Origin: Pseudomonas marginalis
GTDB lineage: Bacteria > Pseudomonadota > Gammaproteobacteria > Pseudomonadales > Pseudomonadaceae
Direction: 5' to 3'
DNA: 49,937 bases
Assembly (NCBI RefSeq): GCF_001645105.1
Contig: NZ_LKEG01000048.1
Span: 1-49,937, forward strand
Positions 24,353 to 31,872 of this stretch are shown one piece after another; within the stretch, counting starts at the first letter, position 1; each line of letters begins with the position of its first letter. Position numbers and translations under genes: made by a program. The notes under the pieces are model-generated. The model had not been told where the DNA came from. It searched no databases and saw only the letters and a program-made list of their open reading frames with translations.

Positions 24353-24737
24353 GGAGCGTAGCCTCCAACTTTGTGTACAGGCGTGAACCCTCACTCGCGT
24401 CAGCGTTTGCATTGAGAAACACCAGATCCTCGCTCCCCCCAGAGGGCGACGAAATACCCACCACAAAATCACGTGCTGTTACGCCAGCCAAGGCTTTGGT
24501 GAACAGGACCAGTTGGTCAATTAGAGATCGACTAACGTGGGGTAAAGGAAGATTGAGCCCGATAAACCAATCGCTCAGATCATCAGGCGCCATGTCGGGT
24601 GTACGTTCGTGCTGGTGATTCACAAGAACGGCGCGATACTGCGCCCAATCGCTGACCAACGCGCGAAAGGCGTCGACCAATACGGGTTCGACGGTTTGGT
24701 TATCAGATCCGTCGACGTAACAATAGAGCGTGTGCAT
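24342..24737 (-). CDS. Unrecognised protein, first of an overlapping pair
   Basis: This 131-residue soluble protein starts MHTLYCYVDGSDNQTVEP, with VSDWAQYRAVLVNHQHERTP, LPHVSRSLIDQLVLFTKAL and DFVVGISSPSGG; it ends TKLEATLHGA. ATG at 24737 is preferred over one three codons upstream because AGGA is correctly spaced only for 24737. The pattern of strands and helices suggests a small alpha/beta domain; no active-site motif stands out and I do not recognise a family. It overlaps the next gene by 11 bases. The lower GC and isolation from functional neighbours hint at horizontal gain. Confidence 0.65.
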   Translation of the reverse strand: MHTLYCYVDGSDNQTVEPVLVDAFRALVSDWAQYRAVLVNHQHERTPDMAPDDLSDWFIGLNLPLPHVSRSLIDQLVLFTKALAGVTARDFVVGISSPSGGSEDLVFLNANADASEGSRLYTKLEATLHGA

Positions 24738-24807
24738 GATGTGCATCCTGGCTGCGTACGGGCGATTCTAATGCAAACGCGGCGTAGACCTGCCTGCCCT
24801 ATGGAAT

Positions 24808-25152
24808 TCAATGCGCGCGAAAGCCCCACACAATCTCTACCACACGCTCGGCAATCACCAGGTAAACCAGGATCAACAGCAATTGCAGTGCCAGGTGATA
24901 ACGTAGCTTGGCGAGCCGGCGGATCCCGTCGCTGACGTTCAAGAGCATCAGCAGCGTCGACAGAATGATCAGACCCCAGCCGGCCACACTGGAGGCGAAA
25001 ACCCCGATGAACAAATCACGCTGCCCAAGCAATGTGTTGGTCCCCGCCGCAAACAGCAGCGCGCACACCAGCAGGTTTTTCACATTGTCGAAAATCTGCG
25101 TGCTCAGATCGTTTTCCAACAACGCCTTATATCGTTTCCATAACGTGCGCAT
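24808..25152 (-). CDS. Small three-helix membrane protein
   Basis: The 114-residue inner-membrane protein has three hydrophobic segments at about residues 25-43 (VKNLLVCALLFAAGT), 48-71 (LFIGVFASSVAGWGLIILSTL) and 84-107 (YHLALQLLLILVYLVIAERVVE in part). Basic residues sit in the N-terminus and the loop between helices two and three, giving an inside N-terminus. The family is not recognised. It is read toward the unknown pair on the same strand, 70 bases upstream of them, so a three-gene unit is possible. The ribosome binding site is poor; the start is the first ATG of the frame. Confidence 0.65.
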   Translation of the reverse strand: MRTLWKRYKALLENDLSTQIFDNVKNLLVCALLFAAGTNTLLGQRDLFIGVFASSVAGWGLIILSTLLMLLNVSDGIRRLAKLRYHLALQLLLILVYLVIAERVVEIVWGFRAH

Positions 25153-25241
25153 GGCAAGTACCGGCTAGGGATCGCTCGTCAATCAAAGTAGTCCAGATGC
25201 CCATACACTGCACCGTTGCGCTTACTCCACGAGGATTTTGC

Positions 25242-25589
25242 ATGAAGTTGATGATCAGCCTGGCCGCCCTGCTGTTGATATCGGCGTGTTCCACCACCTC
25301 CCACACAGCTCCGCCCGCCCCGGATGCCCCTGCGTCTGAATGCCTGGCCGGCGGCGGCAGCATGAAGCAAGTCGGCAAACTGCAGAGCTGGAAGTGCATC
25401 ACGCCCTACAAGGACGCGGGCAAGGCGTGTACCGATTCGAGCCAGTGTGAAGGCGAATGCCGGACCAGCGTGACCACATCCTCCGAAAATCGGCCGGTAA
25501 CAGGCGCGTGCCAGGCGGATAACGGCCGCTTTGGTTGCTCCGCCACTGTCGAGAAAGGCCAGCTGGGCCGGGCGATGTGCGTGGACTGA
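25242..25589 (+). CDS. Cysteine-rich lipoprotein
   Basis: The 115-residue protein has a lipoprotein signal MKLMISLAALLLISAC, where Cys16 follows a LISA-C lipobox. A Pro/Ala-rich linker leads to a compact domain with eight further cysteines (SEC, WKC, KACTDSSQCEGEC, GAC, FGC, AMC). The even number suggests four disulfides in the periplasm or on the outer membrane. The GKACTDSSQCEGEC stretch resembles small extracellular disulfide modules. ATG at 25242 is preceded by GAGGA. It stands alone, divergent from the small membrane-protein gene. Function unknown. Confidence 0.8.
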   Translation: MKLMISLAALLLISACSTTSHTAPPAPDAPASECLAGGGSMKQVGKLQSWKCITPYKDAGKACTDSSQCEGECRTSVTTSSENRPVTGACQADNGRFGCSATVEKGQLGRAMCVD

Positions 25590-25622
25590 AGAGCGCCACA
25601 TTTTTGCGGACTGTAGGCCGCG

Positions 25623-26033
25623 TTAAAAATGCGCCACATCCGACACCCGATCATCCAGCACATCCCGCGCCAGCGCCCAGGCGCGGTCTTTGGATTCCAC
25701 CACCAGCAACGGGTAGCCCCACGCCTTGCCAAACATCACGGCAAACGGCTTGAGCGCCAGCCGCTGCGCAGCGCTGGGCTCGACCTGGATCATGCCCCTG
25801 ACGTACGTGCGCAGGGCCGGCCTGTTTTTCTTCATCCAGATCGACGCCTGTTTGCGCTCTTCGTGGGAGTGTTCGTGACTGTTTTCATCTTCGGCCTTTT
25901 CATGCAGCAGCACGAAGGCTTGCTGGCGGGCCAGCAGGCCTTCGAAGACCACGAATGCATCGTCGGGCCCGCCTTCGTTTGGCGCATCAAAGACGATTTT
26001 CACCACTGGGAATGTTGAACTGTCGAGTCGCAT
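25623..26033 (-). CDS. Conserved hypothetical protein
   Basis: This 136-residue cytosolic protein has strands KIVFDAPNEGG and AFVVFEGLLARQQAFVLLHEK, a His/Glu-rich loop (DENSHEHSHEERKQ) that might bind metal, a helix region, and a C-terminal half reading ALKPFAVMFGKAWGYPLLVVESKDRAWALARDVL. The last part resembles the small fold of proteins that sense or modify stress state (SpoIIAA/STAS-like in outline), but no family is certain. ATG at 26033 follows AAAGGGC. It is divergent from the AraC regulator, with an inverted repeat in the shared 109-base gap. Confidence 0.65.
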   Translation of the reverse strand: MRLDSSTFPVVKIVFDAPNEGGPDDAFVVFEGLLARQQAFVLLHEKAEDENSHEHSHEERKQASIWMKKNRPALRTYVRGMIQVEPSAAQRLALKPFAVMFGKAWGYPLLVVESKDRAWALARDVLDDRVSDVAHF

Positions 26034-26047
26034 GGCAGAGCCCTTTA

Positions 26048-26064
26048 ATGAGAGTTGATCTCAT
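26048..26064. promoter_or_regulatory. Inverted repeat in divergent promoter region
   Basis: ATGAGA-GTTGA-TCTCAT is perfect in its six-base arms, with a five-base spacer. It lies 15 bases upstream of the start at 26033 and 79 bases upstream of the araC-type gene at 26143. It could be an operator shared by both; the regulator is unknown. Confidence 0.3.
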
Positions 26065-26142
26065 CATAGGGATCTACCTGCTGGACGGCATTGCACAGAA
26101 TAGCCAGAATGTTTCGCAATTCAGCCAAGCTGTGAAACCGCC

Positions 26143-27009
26143 ATGACGCGCCACCGCCTTGATCAATTCGACCCCTCCAGGGCCAAGGACGCCGACATGA
26201 TCCCGCGCGCCGTGGTGGCCGTGGGCGCCACCAGCACGTCCCAGACCTGGGAGCATGCACCGCATGTCCATCGCAAGGGCCAGTTGATGTACACCCTGCG
26301 CGGGGTGATTCATTGCCAGATCGAGGCCGGTATCTGGATTGTGCCGCCCCAGTGCGCGCTGTGGATCCCCGGCGGCCTTTCACATGCGGCGCGGGGGGCC
26401 GGCGAAGCCGAGGTGTATTGCCTGCTGATCGACCCGCACGCCGCTGGCGCCCTGCCCCCGCAATGCTGCACGCTGGCGGTGTCCGGCCTGTTGCATGAGT
26501 TGATTACTAAGGCGGTGAGTTTTGAGCATTGGTACGAAGAGGACGGCGCTCAGGGCCGGTTGATCAGCACGCTGCTGGACGAGTTGGCCCAGGCGCCCAT
26601 CGAAGACTTGCACCTGCCAATGCCCCAGGACCCACGGTTGCGGCGCCTGGCCGACAGCCTGCTGGCCAACCCCGGCGACAAGGCCACCCTCGGCCAGTGG
26701 GCCGTGCGCATCGGCATGAGCGAGCGCAGCATGACGCGCCTGCTGCTGGAAGAGTTCGGCCTGAGTTTCGGCCGCTGGCGCCGGCAGTTGCATGTGATCC
26801 TGTCATTGCAACGCCTGGCCAGGGGTGAAAGCGTGCAGCGGGTCGCCCTGGACTTGGGTTATGAGAACGCCAGCGGCTTTATCACCATGTTCCGCAAGGC
26901 AATGGGCCAACCGCCCGCGCGCTACCTGGCGGATCGCGCCGGGGCCTCCAGTGCGAACGCGGCCGCGACCATTGCGTTGCACGCGCTCCAGGCGCCGGCT
27001 CAACGCTGA
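26143..27009 (+). CDS. AraC-family regulator with cupin domain
   Basis: The 288-residue protein has an N-terminal cupin-like ligand domain (HAPHVHRKGQLMYTLRGVI, IVPPQCALWIPGGLSH). The C-terminal AraC double helix-turn-helix carries the family signatures TLGQWAVRIGMSERSMTRLL and VQRVALDLGYENASGFITMFRKAMGQPPARYL. This subtype (NimR/YeaM-like) commonly controls an adjacent transporter or efflux gene; none lies next door here, so the target is unclear. Its last ten bases overlap the convergent RNase T2 gene. No clear ribosome binding site was seen, so the first ATG was used. Confidence 0.9.
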   Translation: MTRHRLDQFDPSRAKDADMIPRAVVAVGATSTSQTWEHAPHVHRKGQLMYTLRGVIHCQIEAGIWIVPPQCALWIPGGLSHAARGAGEAEVYCLLIDPHAAGALPPQCCTLAVSGLLHELITKAVSFEHWYEEDGAQGRLISTLLDELAQAPIEDLHLPMPQDPRLRRLADSLLANPGDKATLGQWAVRIGMSERSMTRLLLEEFGLSFGRWRRQLHVILSLQRLARGESVQRVALDLGYENASGFITMFRKAMGQPPARYLADRAGASSANAAATIALHALQAPAQR

Positions 27010-27629
27010 ACCGGGATCCGGATGTCACCGTCCCGGCACTGGGTCTTCACGCTCCTGGGGCAACCGGCAAAGCGCAATTCCTTGCTCAGGCATATCCGTA
27101 CTTCAGACAACACCTTGCCTTTGCAGATCACCGCCACACTGTGGTCGCCCATGGCGGGGTTGCTCTCGCGGAACAGCTGTTCGATGTCCCGGGCTTGCAA
27201 ATAATTGGGCACATTGAACGGCTGCAGTTGCGGTGGGATCTGCACGGCGCCCAACGCCGCATCAGTGGCCTCCAGGTAGCGCGAGGCCTCCAGGCCACTG
27301 CAGGTGCCGTGCTTGGCCCATTCATGCTTGAGCAGCGAGCGCGTGGGAAACATCAGCGCGCCCTTGGCCATGTCTTCGGCCGAGAGCTGCGATTGAGGCT
27401 CGCACGACGCCGGCCACCCGCCCCGAGCGTATTGCGGCCACAGTCCGTGCAACACGAAGCCGTAGCCTTTGCCCGAACACTGCTCGTTGTCCGGGTGCGT
27501 CAGGCAGAACGTCGGCGACCATGACAGCGACAGCACATAAAAATCAAAATCCCCCGCCGGCCGCTGCTCCCGTGGCGCCGCCATTGCACTTGTGGCAATG
27601 GCCAGCCACAACACCATCCAGTATTTCAT
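27000..27629 (-). CDS. Periplasmic ribonuclease T2 (RNase I type)
   Basis: The 209-residue exported endoribonuclease has a signal peptide (MKYWMVLWLAIATSAMA) and both conserved active-site segments. CAS1 is FVLHGLWPQ with His61; CAS2 is KHEWAKHGTC with Glu103 and His107. Paired cysteines for disulfides are also present. It cleaves single-stranded RNA through 2',3'-cyclic phosphate intermediates, scavenging RNA in the periplasm. ATG at 27629 has an AAGGGAA site. It converges with the AraC gene with a ten-base overlap and is followed upstream by the oxidoreductase gene on the same strand. Confidence 0.95.
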   Translation of the reverse strand: MKYWMVLWLAIATSAMAAPREQRPAGDFDFYVLSLSWSPTFCLTHPDNEQCSGKGYGFVLHGLWPQYARGGWPASCEPQSQLSAEDMAKGALMFPTRSLLKHEWAKHGTCSGLEASRYLEATDAALGAVQIPPQLQPFNVPNYLQARDIEQLFRESNPAMGDHSVAVICKGKVLSEVRICLSKELRFAGCPRSVKTQCRDGDIRIPVQR

Positions 27630-27671
27630 CCCCGTGTTCCCTTAGAAAAATGAATCACTACCCTATTGCAA

Positions 27672-28652
27672 CTACCCAGGATGATGGGGGTTACGTTGTA
27701 GCACCTTGTCGAGGATCCGATCGGTCTTCAACGCCTCGATCGCCTGTGAAGGGTGTTCGGCTTCCCCGCGGATATGGGCGTTCATGGCCAACACGTGGTG
27801 CCACTGGATATGCGCGTGGCAAGGCACGTCCAGCACCTCGTCGACCTCGCCTTCCAGGCGCAGCGGCTGGTCCTCGAATACTGCAAAGGTAATGCGCCCC
27901 TTGCTGCCAATCAGCTCGACCCGGTCTTCACGACGGTCGGCGACAAAGTTCCAGCAGCCCATGCCCAGCGCGCCGGACGCAAATGTCCAACAGGCCGTCA
28001 CGGCATCCTCGGCGGCATACTGCCCGGCCTGTCGCGCGGTGAAGCCCGAGACCTCGACAATATCCCCGGCCAGGTACTGGAACAGGTCAAACCCATGGCT
28101 GGCCAGGTCGGCAAAGTAACCGCCGCCGGCAATCAGCGGGTCGGTGCGCCAATTGGCGGCGTCGGCGTCATCGGCGCCCGGTGGCTTGCACAGGGTCCAG
28201 GTCAGGTGGCGCAGTTGGCCGATGCGCCCCTCTTGCAGCCACTGGCGCACTTGTTGGAAACGCGGCAGCGAACGGCGGTAGTACGAAACAAACAGGTGCA
28301 GGCCGGCACGCTCGAAGGTGCGCTGCATCAATGCGCTTTGCTCGGCATTCAATGCCATCGGTTTTTCGACACAGCAATGCTTGCCCGCTGCGGCCACCAT
28401 CAGGCTGTATTCAAGGTGGCTGTCGGGTGGCGTGGCGATGTACACCGCGTCCACCTCGGGATCGTCGATCAGGGCCTGGGCGTCGGTATAGAAGCGGGCA
28501 ATGCCATGGCGCGCCGCATAATCGCGCACGGCTTCCTCGCGGCGCCCCATGACGGCCACCAGCGCCGAACCTGGCGCTTTGTAGAAGGCGGGTCCACTCT
28601 TCAATTCAGTGACACTGCCACAGCCGATCATGCCCCAGCGTACGGTGTTCAT
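27672..28652 (-). CDS. Gfo/Idh/MocA-family oxidoreductase
   Basis: The 326-residue NAD(P)-dependent dehydrogenase has an N-terminal Rossmann domain (VRWGMIGCGSVTE, AVYIATPPDSHLEYSL) and the family lysine in CVEKPMALN. The C-terminal alpha/beta domain carries the HGFDLFQYLAGDIVEV metal-free dehydrogenase pattern. Relatives act on sugars, inositols or 1,5-anhydro-sugars; the substrate is not predictable. ATG at 28652 is chosen for its GAGGGAA site and the Rossmann start. It sits 42 bases upstream of the RNase T2 gene on the same strand but an operon with it has no obvious logic. Confidence 0.92.
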   Translation of the reverse strand: MNTVRWGMIGCGSVTELKSGPAFYKAPGSALVAVMGRREEAVRDYAARHGIARFYTDAQALIDDPEVDAVYIATPPDSHLEYSLMVAAAGKHCCVEKPMALNAEQSALMQRTFERAGLHLFVSYYRRSLPRFQQVRQWLQEGRIGQLRHLTWTLCKPPGADDADAANWRTDPLIAGGGYFADLASHGFDLFQYLAGDIVEVSGFTARQAGQYAAEDAVTACWTFASGALGMGCWNFVADRREDRVELIGSKGRITFAVFEDQPLRLEGEVDEVLDVPCHAHIQWHHVLAMNAHIRGEAEHPSQAIEALKTDRILDKVLQRNPHHPG

Positions 28653-28779
28653 CGGTTTCCCTCGTGCGTTTTCGTCAATCGGGCAGTATCCACATCCCCA
28701 CACGTCAGCGCCATAACCACTCAGCATGACAATTGCATTACACTTTTATGACAATCATCTCACTGCGGGGGCACAGACG

Positions 28780-29142
28780 ATGAAAATCAGGGCTACGGTC
28801 ATTTGCGAACACGAGGGGCATATCCTCTTCGTGCGCAAGGCCAGATCGAAATGGGCGTTGCCGGGCGGCAAGGTTGAACGCAACGAGCGCCCGGTCGGCG
28901 CTGCCGAGCGCGAGCTGGAAGAAGAAACCGGATTGAACGTGGACGGCTTGCTGTACTTGCAGGAACTCAAGGCCCGCGACACCCTGCACCATGTGTTCGA
29001 GGCCTCGGTGGTGAACATCGAAGACGCGCGGCCTCGCAACGAAATCGTCGACTGCCAGTGGCATGCCTATGGCGCGATGGATGAACTGGACACCACCGAC
29101 GCCACCCGGCATATCGTCAGATCCTTTCTGCGTCGCCTGTAG
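28780..29142 (+). CDS. NUDIX hydrolase
   Basis: This 120-residue protein starts MKIRATVICEHEGHILFVRK and has a perfect NUDIX box: GGKVERNE, seven residues, then RELEEETGL, matching G-x5-E-x7-REUxEExGU. It hydrolyses a nucleoside-diphosphate-linked substrate using divalent metal, removing oxidised nucleotides or signalling nucleotides. The size is that of the minimal domain. The start at 28780 follows a G-rich segment; 18 in-frame upstream codons are not family-like. It stands alone, divergent from the oxidoreductase gene. Confidence 0.92.
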   Translation: MKIRATVICEHEGHILFVRKARSKWALPGGKVERNERPVGAAERELEEETGLNVDGLLYLQELKARDTLHHVFEASVVNIEDARPRNEIVDCQWHAYGAMDELDTTDATRHIVRSFLRRL

Positions 29143-29163
29143 TTCAGCGCTCTGTCCGGCGTA

Positions 29164-31803
29164 TTACTCAACCCCAGGCTGCAGCAGCAACGCCACCAAC
29201 GCACTCCACCCCGTCTGATGGGACGCGCCCAACCCGCGCCCGGTTTCCCCATGAAAATATTCATGGAACAACACCAGGTCACGGCTGGCCGGGTCCGCCT
29301 CCAGCTGCGCATACCCCGCCATCGACGGTCGCGAACCGTTTTCATCCCTGAGAAACAACCGCGTCAGCCGCTGACTGAGGCTGTCGGCCACTTCCTCCAG
29401 GGAGGACAGATAACCGCTGCCGGTCGGGTACTCCACCGAAAAGTTATCCGCGTAGTAGCGGTGAAATTCCCGCAACGACTCGATCAGCATGTAGTTCACC
29501 GGCATCCACAGCGGCCCGCGCCAGTTGGAGTTGCCGCCATACAGCCGCGAGTCGGATTCGCCGGGTTGATAGCGTGCACTGAGGGTGTTGCCGTTCATTT
29601 GCAGCGCCAGGGGTTGCTCGGCGAACGCCTTGGACAAGGAGCGCACGCCAAACGTCGACAAAAACTCGCTGTCATCGAGCATGCGCCGCAGCAGGTCCTT
29701 GGTGCGCTCACCGCGCAACAGCGCCAGTAACAGGCGGTTGCCCTGCCCTGGCTCATTCCAGCGCGAGACCAGCTTGGCCAGGTCGGGCCGGTGCTTCATG
29801 AACCCGAGCAGGCGTTCGCGCAAGCCTTCCAACCCCTCATGCTCGCGCTGCTCCAGCACCAGCACGGCAAACAGGGGCATCAGCCCGACGATAGAGCGCA
29901 GACGCACCGGCTCGTTCTGGCCGTCGGGCCGGTGCAGCACATCGTAGAAGAACAGGTCCTGCTCATCCCACAGGCCTTCGGCGCTCTCGTCGACGCGGTT
30001 GATGGCGCCCGCGATGTACAGGAAATGCTCAAAGAACTTAACGGCGATGTCGACGTACACCCCATTGCGCTTGGCCAGCTCCAGGCCGATACGCATCAAG
30101 TCCAGCGCATAGGCCGCGACCCACGCCGTGCCGTCGGCCTGATCCAGCTGGTACCCCGGCGGCAGCCCGGCCGAGCGGTCGAACAAGGCGATATTGTCCA
30201 ACCCCAGGAAACCGCCCTGGAACAGGTTGCGCCCTTCGGCATCCTTGCGGTTGACCCACCAGGAAAAATTCAGCAGCAGCTTGTGGAAAATCCGCTCAAG
30301 GAAATCCATGTCGCCTACGCCGTTCAACGCCTTGTCCTGCTGGTACACCCGCCAACTGGCCCAGGCGTGGACCGGCGGGTTAGCGTCGTCGAAGCGCCAT
30401 TCATAGGCCGGCAATTGCCCGTTGGGGTGCATGAAGCGGTCTTTCACCAGCAGTAACAGTTGCTGCTTGGCGTACCCCGGATCAATCAGCGCCATGGCCA
30501 CCGCCTGGAAGCCCTGGTCCCACGAGGCATACCACGGGTATTCCCAGGTGTCAGGCATGGAGAGGATGTCGAAGTTCGACAGGTGCCGCCAATGAGTATT
30601 GCGGATATGCAGGCGCTCAGGCGGCGGCGCAGGTTGCGCCGGGTCGCCGTCGAGCCATTGGTTCACATCGAAATAGTACAGCTGCTTGGACCACAGCAAG
30701 CCAGCCAATGCCTGGCGCTGCACATTGCGCGCATCGTCGTCGTGGATGCCGTGTTGCAAGGCGGCGTAGAAATCATCCGCCTCTTGACGGCGTTGTTCGA
30801 ACAGCTTGCGGGCGTTGACCGGCGGCGCGTTAACGGGGGCAAACCGCAGGTAGAGGGTTTTACTCTCAAGGCCTGCCAATTCGAGGATGAAGCGCGCCGC
30901 GACTTTGGTGCCGCTGTCACGCCGAATCGCCGATTGAACACCCTCGACCACGTAATCATTGATCCCGTCCTTGAACGGCCCCGTCGCCGGCTGGCCATCC
31001 AGGCGGGGAACGTTGGTTTCGTTCTCGCAGAACAACCACTCCACCCCCTCCTGGCCCCAGGCGCTGAGATGCCGATCCGGCCGTTCAGGATGGCGCGCCA
31101 GCACCTGCTCCCCGTCCATCTTCAACTGCGGCTTGGGCGCATCAAAGGTCCAGCTCCAGTCATTGCGCGCCCACAACTGCGGCATCACCTGCAAGCGGGT
31201 CGACTGCTCGGAACGGTTGTGCAGCGTGATACGCATGAAGAGGTCGTCGGGCTGATGTTTGGCGTACTCGACGCTGACATCGCAGTAGCGGTTGTCTTCG
31301 AACACGCCGGTGTCGAGGATCTCGTACTCGGCATCCTCCAGGCCACGGCGGGCGTTTTCGCGGATCAGGTCATCGTAGGGAAAGGCTGCATGGGGGTATT
31401 TGTAGAGCATGCGCATGTAGGCATGGCTCGGCACCCCATCGACGAAAAAGTACAGTTCCTTGACGTCTTCACCGTGGTTGCCCTCGGCGTTATTGAGGCC
31501 GAACAGGCGCTCCTTGATGATCGCATCGCGCTCGTTCCACAGGGCCAGGCCCAGGCACCAACGTTGCGCCTTGTCGCTGAAACCGGCGAGGCCATCCTCG
31601 CCCCATCGGTAGGCGCGGCTGCGTGCGTGTTCGTGGGGGAAGTAAGTCCAGGCATCGCCATCGGCGCTGTAGTCTTCGCGCACCGTGCCCCATTGGCGTT
31701 CACTCAAGTAAGGGCCCCACTCGCGCCAACGCTCGGCATCCTGCTGCGCCAGGCGCTGGCCTTCGAGGGTTGCAAGTATTCGGTTGTCGGGTGTGGCCGT
31801 CAT
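29164..31803 (-). CDS. GH63-like glucosidase (MGH1-type glycoside hydrolase)
   Basis: The 879-residue cytosolic protein has an N-terminal beta-rich region (RWREWGPYLSERQWGTVRED, YFPHEHARSRAYRWGEDGL) and a large (alpha/alpha)6-barrel half: SMPDTWEYPWYASWDQGFQA, FLGLDNIALFDRS, GTAWVAAYALDLMRIGLEL, GGNSNWRGPLWMPVNYMLIES and FHEYFHGETGRGLGASHQTGWSA. The order matches the mannosylglycerate hydrolase/GH63-like family, whose catalytic acids usually lie in the barrel. Substrate is probably a glucosyl or mannosyl compound. ATG at 31803 follows GGAGGA, which includes a second, less likely ATG at 31815. Neighbours do not show a dedicated sugar operon. Confidence 0.88.
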   Translation of the reverse strand: MTATPDNRILATLEGQRLAQQDAERWREWGPYLSERQWGTVREDYSADGDAWTYFPHEHARSRAYRWGEDGLAGFSDKAQRWCLGLALWNERDAIIKERLFGLNNAEGNHGEDVKELYFFVDGVPSHAYMRMLYKYPHAAFPYDDLIRENARRGLEDAEYEILDTGVFEDNRYCDVSVEYAKHQPDDLFMRITLHNRSEQSTRLQVMPQLWARNDWSWTFDAPKPQLKMDGEQVLARHPERPDRHLSAWGQEGVEWLFCENETNVPRLDGQPATGPFKDGINDYVVEGVQSAIRRDSGTKVAARFILELAGLESKTLYLRFAPVNAPPVNARKLFEQRRQEADDFYAALQHGIHDDDARNVQRQALAGLLWSKQLYYFDVNQWLDGDPAQPAPPPERLHIRNTHWRHLSNFDILSMPDTWEYPWYASWDQGFQAVAMALIDPGYAKQQLLLLVKDRFMHPNGQLPAYEWRFDDANPPVHAWASWRVYQQDKALNGVGDMDFLERIFHKLLLNFSWWVNRKDAEGRNLFQGGFLGLDNIALFDRSAGLPPGYQLDQADGTAWVAAYALDLMRIGLELAKRNGVYVDIAVKFFEHFLYIAGAINRVDESAEGLWDEQDLFFYDVLHRPDGQNEPVRLRSIVGLMPLFAVLVLEQREHEGLEGLRERLLGFMKHRPDLAKLVSRWNEPGQGNRLLLALLRGERTKDLLRRMLDDSEFLSTFGVRSLSKAFAEQPLALQMNGNTLSARYQPGESDSRLYGGNSNWRGPLWMPVNYMLIESLREFHRYYADNFSVEYPTGSGYLSSLEEVADSLSQRLTRLFLRDENGSRPSMAGYAQLEADPASRDLVLFHEYFHGETGRGLGASHQTGWSALVALLLQPGVE

Positions 31804-31872
31804 CGGGTCCTCCATCGCCTACCAGGTGAGAGGCAGTGTAGAACCCAATGACGCCCGGATGCACATGAAGAC

